Origin: Saprospiraceae bacterium
Lineage (GTDB): Bacteria; Bacteroidota; Bacteroidia; Chitinophagales; Saprospiraceae
Length of the DNA: 6,358 nucleotides
Reading direction: 5' to 3'
Assembly: GCA_020437045.1 (NCBI GenBank)
Contig: JAGQWV010000448.1
Coordinates: 1 to 6,358, forward strand
Shown here: piece by piece, positions 1-5,065 of the stretch
Layout of the letters: the number at the start of each line of letters is the position of its first letter
Position numbering within the stretch: position 1 is the stretch's first letter
Made by a program: the position numbers and the translations under genes
Notes under the pieces: model-generated
Seen by the model: the letters and a program-made list of their open reading frames with translations, nothing else
What the model was told of the DNA's origin: nothing
Database searches by the model: none

Positions 1-16
1 TTGGGCTTGGCTCGCA

Positions 17-62
17 TAGCGCAATAAAAAACCCTGCCCGCATTCGCGGACAGGGTGCGCTA
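17..62 (-). terminator. Rho-independent terminator, minus-strand direction
   Basis: Arms 32-41 and 46-55 form a 10-bp GC-rich stem (one G-T wobble) around a 4-base loop. Read on the minus strand the stem is followed at once by six T residues (A at 26-31 on the plus strand), the classic intrinsic terminator. An outer perfect 7-bp inverted repeat, TAGCGCA at 17-23 and TGCGCTA at 56-62, encloses the whole structure including the T tract, so a longer hairpin could form in either transcript. No minus-strand gene is seen between here and 1028, so what it terminates is unclear. It could belong to a lost gene, or its outer stem could serve a plus-strand gene that ends left of the window. Confidence 0.6.
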
Positions 63-69
63 AAAGTTT

Positions 70-88
70 GAGGTCGGTAGCGGACCTC
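70..88. repeat. Short inverted repeat (hairpin)
   Basis: GAGGTC at 70-75 and GACCTC at 83-88 form a perfect 6-bp stem with a 7-base loop. It is followed on the plus strand by ATTATTTCTTAT, which is not a clean T run, so it is at best a weak plus-strand terminator for a gene ending left of the window. It could equally be part of a protein-binding site beside the tandem repeat at 141-164. Confidence 0.4.
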
Positions 89-140
89 ATTATTTCTTAT
101 AACTAAAAGATATTCAAATATTTAGCGGCTAATAATAATA

Positions 141-164
141 TTGGGGTACAAATTGGGGTATAAA
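141..164. repeat. Tandem 12-bp direct repeat, two copies
   Basis: TTGGGGTACAAA (141-152) is followed without a gap by TTGGGGTATAAA (153-164), differing at one base. Two head-to-tail 12-mers are spaced at about one helical turn, as expected for paired binding of a dimeric or cooperative DNA-binding protein, for example an integrase arm-type site or a repressor site. No protein in the window is an obvious partner. Chance duplication cannot be excluded. Confidence 0.5.
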
Positions 165-279
165 TATTCATGCTACAGCCACCCCACCCTTGGATTCTAG
201 CCTACAAAGGTAGTGGGGGATATTCGAAAAATCAAAACACACCGGGGGTTAGGCAAACGGTACGTCTAACAAACATCTC

Positions 280-285
280 TATAAT
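280..285 (+). promoter_or_regulatory. Possible -10 element (TATAAT) just ahead of the 291 start codon
   Basis: TATAAT ends five bases before the ATG at 291. If it works as a -10/-7 element, transcription would begin at or next to the start codon, giving a leaderless or nearly leaderless mRNA. That fits the lack of any Shine-Dalgarno sequence there. No convincing -35/-33 element is seen upstream, and the sequence is only a partial match to the Bacteroidota -7 consensus TAnnTTTG, so it may be chance in AT-rich DNA. Confidence 0.25.
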
Positions 286-290
286 TTCCG

Positions 291-983
291 ATGGCTAAGC
301 CATATTTTTATATCATGGAGTGGTTAGATGATAATAGTACAGTCACATTTTTGGACAAATATCTGCCCGAACAATTCAAGATTTTTACTCAGCCACAGAG
401 TCAATTTGCTGGACGCTACATGAATGTACACAATTGGCAAACTAAGTTATTGTCAAAACAGATGCTTACAGGAAAAGCTTATTCATCTCCGGATAACATA
501 ATAACTTGTTTTCGCAAAAATCAATTTCTAGAGGGGCTTGCAATGACGATTTCTTGGGGGACTATGTGGAGACAAAATCCAAGAATATACACGACAGATC
601 TGCTAAGAATATACCAAGTACTTGAGAACTGTAACAGTTCTTTGCATGATGAAAAAAATATAGATGAAGCATGGAAGAACATAGAGTCCAGTTTAAGCTG
701 GTCCCCAGTTATCACCTCTAAAACACTTCATTTTATGTGCCGAGCTTTAGGGTTTGATAAAGATCCTCCAGTAGCTATTGATAATAAAATCATCTTGAAG
801 AGGGTATGGCCAGCCTTAACGAGATCAGTTAAAGCAAGTGCTAAACCAAGTTCATGGGCAAATGGGCTCTCTGGCTATAAGCGATATATGACATTTATCA
901 ATTATTTGAGATGTAATTGCTACCCAGATTGGTCAAATACCCAAATTGAAAGCACATTATTTATTGTGTTCTACAACAAATGA
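291..983 (+). CDS. Putative OGG-fold / HhH-GPD-like DNA glycosylase-related protein
   Basis: This 230-residue soluble protein has no signal peptide or membrane segment. Residues 136-167 look like the helix-hairpin-helix plus catalytic-Asp part of OGG-type DNA glycosylases: SKTLHF (143-148) places Lys144 where OGG1 has its Schiff-base Lys, and PPVAIDNKI (159-167) places Asp164 where OGG1 has its catalytic Asp. The Lys-Asp spacing (20) is almost that of human OGG1 (19). W89-G90-x-M92-W93 and the C-terminal W-A-N-G-L-S-G-Y-K-R-Y (189-199) look like conserved family positions. It fits the short stand-alone bacterial proteins called '8-oxoguanine DNA glycosylase OGG fold protein'; I infer binding or excision at modified bases. 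ATG 291 is the first start after an in-frame TAA at 282-284. Tandem TGA-TAA stops end it. There is no clear ribosome site. Its neighbour at 1028-1459 is convergent. The family call is from memory of motifs, and the alternative is an unrelated helical protein. Confidence 0.6.
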   Translation: MAKPYFYIMEWLDDNSTVTFLDKYLPEQFKIFTQPQSQFAGRYMNVHNWQTKLLSKQMLTGKAYSSPDNIITCFRKNQFLEGLAMTISWGTMWRQNPRIYTTDLLRIYQVLENCNSSLHDEKNIDEAWKNIESSLSWSPVITSKTLHFMCRALGFDKDPPVAIDNKIILKRVWPALTRSVKASAKPSSWANGLSGYKRYMTFINYLRCNCYPDWSNTQIESTLFIVFYNK

Positions 984-1027
984 TAATGGAAAAACCATTC
1001 TGATGAGTCATCCTTTGCTTTAGACAA

Positions 1028-1459
1028 TCAATATGATTCAATTCTCGGATCTACTTCTTCAGTCTTTTGCAACATAACGGTTTCATCCGTGAAGACGATC
1101 ACCGTTCGGTTTTGATGGAAGGTTTCCATCAAATGATCCACCATGGCAATCACTTCGGATTTGAAAACCTCTTACTTCAAGGGAAAAGGCGGGTAGTTGA
1201 TGAATTCCAAACGGATATGCGGCTCATTTTGTCCTCCATGGATAATGCGGCTTTCACTTATGCTTACAGAGAGATAGATTTCCTTAGTACTCCTAAGGTC
1301 ATGCTGATAAGCTTGGATGGCATGAATGTAATCGTCTCCCAAAATGATTCTCTGGGTATAGCCATCTTCCTGACCCAGGGATACAGTGGCAGTGTATGTT
1401 TCCAGGGTTTCTTGATTGTATCCATCCATAAAAATTGAATTAAAACAGTTCTCCTGCAT
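1028..1459 (-). pseudogene. Unrecognised 143-codon gene interrupted by one in-frame stop
   Basis: From ATG at 1459 the frame gives 95 codons, then TAA at 1172-1174, then 47 more codons in the same frame to TGA at 1028-1030. The part after the stop still reads like protein: it opens EVFKSEVIAMVDHLMETF, continues through NRTVIVFTDETVML and ends DPRIESY. The part before it is alternating polar/hydrophobic, probably beta-strand rich, with HIRLEFINYPPFPLK just before the stop. A single base change (for instance CAA, GAA or AAA to TAA) would explain the break, so this is a recently inactivated gene, a sequencing error, or less likely a recoded stop. I do not recognise the family: it is small, soluble and without a signal peptide. 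A possible alternative start is Met11 at 1429. An in-frame TGA lies just upstream of 1459, and a purine-rich AAAGGGGG lies about 19 bases before the ATG, rather far for a ribosome site. The gene is divergent from the kinase operon and convergent with the OGG-like gene, with no clear terminator between. Confidence 0.6.
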
Positions 1460-1680
1460 AAAAATAAATTGAATACCACCCCCTTTTCAATGATTATCTA
1501 ACTTTATTACTTTATGATAAGATAGGACAATATCAGCTACAAAGAGTATAGAAAAGAAAGTGAGCGAGAAGGATTGACAAAACATAATAATTGAAAACCA
1601 ATAAAATTAGTGGCTATTTACTGCCTATAAGATGTTGTACCAATGTTATATAATACCAACATGTAATATAAGTCAAGAAG
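1460..1680. promoter_or_regulatory. Divergent intergenic region with candidate promoter/operator for the kinase operon
   Basis: This AT-rich 221-base gap separates the minus-strand broken gene from the plus-strand kinase operon, so it should hold both promoters. For the kinase, TATAAT at 1649-1654 would start transcription near 1661, about 20 bases before the ATG. It lies between the arms of a perfect 6-bp inverted repeat, ATGTTG (1632-1637) and CAACAT (1658-1663), which could be an operator. No good -35/-33 box is found at the right distance. TTGACA also occurs near 1574 without a matching -10. These are pattern matches in AT-rich DNA and are weak. No small gene is seen here. Confidence 0.3.
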
Positions 1681-3627
1681 ATGAACCAAGAAGCTTTTTT
1701 CTCCCGGTACAAATACGACATCGAGAAAGACGAATTAGGAGGTGGTGGCTTTGGCACCGTGTACAAAGCGTTTGATGAAGTCAGAAATAGACATGTGGCT
1801 CTTAAAGTGTCGCAAGTCAAAAAGGGCCAGGAATCACTTAGTTTGCTTAAGGAAGTAGAGCTCGCCACCGAACTTCCAGAACATAAAAACATCGCTCATT
1901 ATGAGGTTTGTTACCGCTTCAAGATGCCCAATGGTATCTTTGATTACGGTATTCTGCAGTATTATCCCGATGGCAACCTCACCCAACTAATCCAGTCAGA
2001 AATCCTTTCCGAGGTAGAAAAGGAAAATATTGCCCAAGGAATTATCGAAGGTATCGATCACTTGCATAGGCACCATATCGTCCATCGTGATCTTAAAAGC
2101 AGCAATATCCTGATGACCCGGGGATACAAGGGTGATTTGGTCCCCAAGATCGCCGATTTTGGATTGAGCAAGCAGTTTGCCGATACGGATAAGAGTTACT
2201 TCAGCAATAGTTTTGCGGGAGGTAGTTTGCTGTATGTGGCCCCCGAGCAGCTGGCAGGCGAGGAAATACGAAAGAACGTAGATCTTTGGAGTTTGGGCGT
2301 GGTGTTGTATGAGTTGTTTGTAGGGAGAACACCTTTTACCCCTGAGTCGGATACCGGTACGGAGACAGCCCAGGCTGAGATTGTAAAAAAGATCAACCGG
2401 GCAGCTATACCGGAAGCGATCAAAAGCGTACCGCAACCCTGGCAGCGGGTAATCAATGCGTGTCTGATAGCGGATCCTATGCAGAGAGTAAAAACGGTCA
2501 AAGATGTGCAGGAAATTATCGCGGGAGGGTCGTGGAAGTCCCCTGGAGAAAAACCTGCTAGGGAAACGCCAATACTTAGCAATGAAGAGACGATCGTAGC
2601 AGAAAAGACAGATCCTCAACCTGCTACCGCATCACCTAGTCCTCTCCATAAGTTTTGGTGGGTGTTGCCTTTGTTCTTTCTGATTGGCGTAGGAGGATAT
2701 TTCTTATTGCAAGGTTTGTCCGGAAGTAAAACTAGAGATGTAATTATTCAAAATTCTCCAAAGAAAGCACCTGAAATGCCAAAGGACTCGGATGGTCGGA
2801 CTTGGGTTGAATGGGAGTTGACTGGCATCGATATTATGAATAGTCTAAACCCTAAGAGGCTTGAGAATGATAGTGACGGCGATGATGTACCAGACATAAA
2901 GGATATATGCCCAACTGAATTCGGGGTAGCTAAAAACAATGGCTGTCCAGAGAATGTATTAACTGCATCAGGAAAAGCCGCAGCAGAGATTAAAGCCTCA
3001 ATGGTACCTATCCCGGGAGGCAGTTGTATGATCGGCTGTACATCTGAGCAGGGAGATAATTGTGATGATATGAAGCCTGCCCGGCAGATAAGTGTCAGAA
3101 TGTTCTACATGGGTAAGTATGAGGTGACGCAGGAGCAATGGGAAGCAATTATGGGAGAGAATCCAAGTCGAAATAAAGGGTGTGCCCGGTGTCCGGTAGA
3201 GCAAATAGGCCAATCATATTTAGTTATATTTATTCAAAAGCTAAATCGACTAAGTGGTGAGCAATACAGGTTACCTACGGAAGAAGAGTGGGAATATGCT
3301 GCGAGGGCAGGTGGAGCAGACGGGACTAAGTTTGCCGGTAGCAACGACCTTAATGATGTGGGATGGTTTAGGGACAACAGTGGAGGAAAAACGCACCCGG
3401 TAGGACAAAAACTTCCGAACGGCTATGGCTTGCACGACATGAGTGGCAATGTATTGGAATATACGAGCAACCACTATGATGTCCCAGGCATTATCACTCC
3501 GGTGATCCGCGGCGGAGCCTTTCGCTATAATGCAAGGCTCTGCCAGGTTGCCTATCGGAACTACTACGGAGATGATTTCTGGTTGTTACGCCGCGACCAT
3601 ATTGGATTTCGTTTGTGTAGGACTTAA
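1681..3627 (+). CDS. Membrane Ser/Thr protein kinase with TSP3 calcium repeat and C-terminal FGE-sulfatase (C-type-lectin-fold) domain
   Basis: This 648-residue receptor-like kinase starts at ATG 1681, the first start after an in-frame TAA at 1669-1671. Residues 13-281 are a complete Hanks-type kinase: Gly loop LGGGGFGTVY (19-28), catalytic K42 in VALK, HRDLKSSN (135-142) with D137 and N142, DFG (159-161), APE (187-189), DLWSLG (201-206) and R269. A Pro/Thr-rich linker leads to one transmembrane helix (about 325-346), so the kinase is cytoplasmic and the rest lies outside the inner membrane. Residues 397-422 form a thrombospondin-3-like Ca2+ repeat (DSDGDDVPD, then NNGCPE). Residues 440-648 are an FGE-sulfatase domain: MVPIPGGS, YEVTQEQW, YRLPTEEEWEYAARAGG, NGYGLHDMSGN and a final IGFRL. 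The FGE catalytic Cys pair is absent and usual Trp positions are changed, so I infer ligand binding rather than formylglycine synthesis. Several Cys (449, 453, 461, 501, 504) may form disulfides or a metal site. It heads an operon with the PP2C gene 42 bases downstream. Confidence 0.92.
   Translation: MNQEAFFSRYKYDIEKDELGGGGFGTVYKAFDEVRNRHVALKVSQVKKGQESLSLLKEVELATELPEHKNIAHYEVCYRFKMPNGIFDYGILQYYPDGNLTQLIQSEILSEVEKENIAQGIIEGIDHLHRHHIVHRDLKSSNILMTRGYKGDLVPKIADFGLSKQFADTDKSYFSNSFAGGSLLYVAPEQLAGEEIRKNVDLWSLGVVLYELFVGRTPFTPESDTGTETAQAEIVKKINRAAIPEAIKSVPQPWQRVINACLIADPMQRVKTVKDVQEIIAGGSWKSPGEKPARETPILSNEETIVAEKTDPQPATASPSPLHKFWWVLPLFFLIGVGGYFLLQGLSGSKTRDVIIQNSPKKAPEMPKDSDGRTWVEWELTGIDIMNSLNPKRLENDSDGDDVPDIKDICPTEFGVAKNNGCPENVLTASGKAAAEIKASMVPIPGGSCMIGCTSEQGDNCDDMKPARQISVRMFYMGKYEVTQEQWEAIMGENPSRNKGCARCPVEQIGQSYLVIFIQKLNRLSGEQYRLPTEEEWEYAARAGGADGTKFAGSNDLNDVGWFRDNSGGKTHPVGQKLPNGYGLHDMSGNVLEYTSNHYDVPGIITPVIRGGAFRYNARLCQVAYRNYYGDDFWLLRRDHIGFRLCRT
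3505..3624 (+). other. Candidate DGR-type variable region at the FGE-domain C-terminus
   Basis: These last 40 codons of the kinase gene (residues 609-648) sit where DGR target proteins carry their variable region: the end of a C-type-lectin-fold FGE domain, framed by R-G-G and G-F-R-L. Sites that are surface-exposed in this fold carry N, Y, D, F, H, L and R, nearly all encoded by NNC or NNT codons (for example TTT CGC TAT AAT, CTC, AAC TAC TAC, GAT GAT TTC, CGC CGC GAC CAT). That is what A-directed mutagenesis of AAC/AAT template codons would leave. There is no second, A-rich copy (template repeat) in the window, no strong hairpin just after the gene, and the RT present is not of DGR type. 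The call is therefore a hypothesis; the same segment may simply be a divergent FGE-like C-terminus. Confidence 0.3.
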
Positions 3628-3669
3628 GCTATGGCGCTTTTATTCTTTTACAGAAGAAATATTTAGATA

Positions 3670-4395
3670 ATGCAACTAACCTCAATATCCTACTACACCC
3701 ATCAAGGTAAAAGGGACTTCCAGGAAGATCATTGGTCCTGTGGCTTAAATTATCTATTGGTATCAGACGGTGTCGGTGGATTGGCTAAAGGGGATAAAGC
3801 TTCTGAAATCGTAAGCAGTGTCACAAAATCCTTCTTGACAAACAATCCTCCTGGTGGGCATGACATCCCGGCATGGGCTCAAAACCTAACTTCTGCTATC
3901 TTGCAGACTTTATGGGAGCAGGTCAGAGAAAATCCTGAGTCCCACGGGCTGGGAGCTACCCTGGCCATGGTAGTCCAGGTTGAAGATCAAATCTATGCCA
4001 TACATATTGGAGACAGCCGGATTTATCATTTTGCAGCAGATGGGACTATAAAATGGGTGAGCAAAGACCACTCCTTTGTTCAAGAACTTATTGATGCTGG
4101 CATAATCACACCAGAGCAGGCTACCGATCACCCAAAACGCAATGTTATTACCCGGATTTTGCAAGGGAAGAAAGATCACCAGGTGAAAGCATCCGTTACT
4201 CAACTTAAGTCAGTTGATAATGGGGACATTATTATGGTATGTAGCGATGGTGTATTGGAGTCATGGACGAACGAGGGACTTTCCACCCTGGTCAGCAGAA
4301 TGGCGGATACCTGGAAGATCATTTGTGAGATTAAAAAACATTGTACCGAACATTCGAGCGATAATAACACGGCTGTGGTGGCCCGGATATCATAG
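3670..4395 (+). CDS. PP2C-family Ser/Thr protein phosphatase
   Basis: This 241-residue soluble cytoplasmic phosphatase is about the length of the minimal bacterial PP2C (PppA/Stp/PrpC-like) domain and has nothing added. All metal-binding and structural motifs are present in order: R15 and QED (18-20), DGVGG (33-37), GATLAM (95-100), GDSRIY (114-119), SKDHS (131-135), HPKRNVITR (154-162), SDGV (192-195) and DNNTAVV (231-237). Family knowledge says it uses two Mn2+/Mg2+ ions held by the Asp residues to remove phosphate from Ser/Thr. It lies 42 bases after the kinase gene on the same strand with no terminator between, so the two are very probably one operon, and its natural substrate is the autophosphorylated upstream kinase or that kinase's targets. 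ATG 3670 follows an in-frame TAG at 3664-3666; the site before it is A/T-rich with no Shine-Dalgarno, as is common in Bacteroidota. It is convergent with the HEPN gene, 28 bases away. Confidence 0.95.
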   Translation: MQLTSISYYTHQGKRDFQEDHWSCGLNYLLVSDGVGGLAKGDKASEIVSSVTKSFLTNNPPGGHDIPAWAQNLTSAILQTLWEQVRENPESHGLGATLAMVVQVEDQIYAIHIGDSRIYHFAADGTIKWVSKDHSFVQELIDAGIITPEQATDHPKRNVITRILQGKKDHQVKASVTQLKSVDNGDIIMVCSDGVLESWTNEGLSTLVSRMADTWKIICEIKKHCTEHSSDNNTAVVARIS

Positions 4396-4423
4396 ATACT
4401 ACAACTCAGTTAATTCCGGTGTA

Positions 4424-5065
4424 TCAAGCTATACCATAGAATTCTGTATATGCTTTCAAAAATGAGAGAAGTGCTTTGGGATAAAGCTTCTCTATTTTCT
4501 TTTTAGTTTTCGTATAGTCTGGAACGATTATAATTTGCCTTCCGCTTACTTGATCTCTTTTAGTCCTATGCTCAAGTTTATTGCGCTCATCAAACAAAAT
4601 ATTCATATTATTACCAGCGACTTGTGCAGAATATACCTTACTATTGATTTGAATATAGCGCGACCTTTCTATCCCATGATCAGGGTGATTTGTCACCGCC
4701 TCTCCACAAACTTCTTGAATATAATGCAGTACTATCTCATCCGTAAATTTAATAGCATTCGTCAACCATGGGTATAAGGAATGATCTGACCTTAGATTAT
4801 CAAACCTGTCAACAACAGAAAAACAATTTGCTGCAGCAGCAGATGCAGAATTATAGGGAGCTTCTCCTAAGGTGTCTTTAAAATTAAAGTTTAGCTCAGA
4901 CTTTGTAACATCTTCATAGTAGGCCACAAATTTATCATCTGACATATTTTCCACTTGGATTTTTTCTCCCAGTATATCCAAAAGGAGAATGCGTTGAGCA
5001 TAATTAAACTCTTCCGTCCTCTCGACAATACCTTTGATTTCTTCCAATGTATCTAAATAGCTCAT
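4424..5065 (-). CDS. HEPN-domain protein (putative RNase effector) coupled to the RT gene
   Basis: This is a 213-residue, mainly helical soluble protein. Its key feature is R-N-K-L-E-H (R161 to H166) inside a predicted helix, flanked by ILFDE and RTKRD: the R-x4-6-H signature of HEPN RNases. Helical stretches at about 4-20 and 101-121 would supply the rest of the bundle, and a basic region near the end (KTKKKIEKLYPKALL) is notable. HEPN proteins with this motif are metal-independent RNases used in toxin-antitoxin and abortive-infection systems. ATG at 5063-5065 is the most likely start because it overlaps the RT gene's stop as TAATG, a standard translational-coupling arrangement; a TTG four codons earlier (5077) is possible but less likely. 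The RT-plus-HEPN order repeats the domain order of AbiA, split into two proteins. I infer that the RT partner controls this effector. The N-terminal half matches nothing I recognise. Confidence 0.65.
   Translation of the reverse strand: MSYLDTLEEIKGIVERTEEFNYAQRILLLDILGEKIQVENMSDDKFVAYYEDVTKSELNFNFKDTLGEAPYNSASAAAANCFSVVDRFDNLRSDHSLYPWLTNAIKFTDEIVLHYIQEVCGEAVTNHPDHGIERSRYIQINSKVYSAQVAGNNMNILFDERNKLEHRTKRDQVSGRQIIIVPDYTKTKKKIEKLYPKALLSFLKAYTEFYGIA

Larger units (their letters stand above)
63..290. other. Intergenic stretch, no gene seen; possible element-boundary region
   Basis: No supportable ORF lies here on either strand. The longest small candidate is a 22-codon minus-strand frame (103-171) with no ribosome site, probably chance. 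The stretch holds a small hairpin at 70-88, a tandem 12-bp repeat at 141-164, and G/C-rich blocks (around 180-189 and 211-219) that form only an imperfect inverted repeat. Short direct repeats and hairpins next to a terminator are often found at integration sites of mobile elements, but no integrase is in the window, so this reading is inference. Confidence 0.4.

Noticed and set aside
103..171. 22-codon minus-strand ORF spanning the tandem repeat
   Set aside because: It is too short, has no ribosome site, and its repeated YTPI/CTPI residues merely reflect the DNA repeat.
1002..1012. Palindrome GATGAGTCATC between the convergent OGG-like and broken genes, and a weak 5-bp hairpin at 985-999
   Set aside because: Both are too short and lack a T tract on either side, so neither can be called a terminator or operator.
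1067..1438. Plus-strand 123-codon ORF opposite the broken gene
   Set aside because: It is the codon-aligned reverse complement of the 1028-1459 frame. The minus-strand reading is rich in E, Q and D like a soluble protein and continues sensibly past its single stop; the plus reading has no upstream ribosome site and a less protein-like composition. Some doubt remains because RNY codon bias is symmetric in this register.
1996..2619. Minus-strand 207-codon ORF
   Set aside because: It is antisense to the kinase catalytic domain, whose motifs are complete and unambiguous. The translation is rich in R, C, F and Y and resembles no family.
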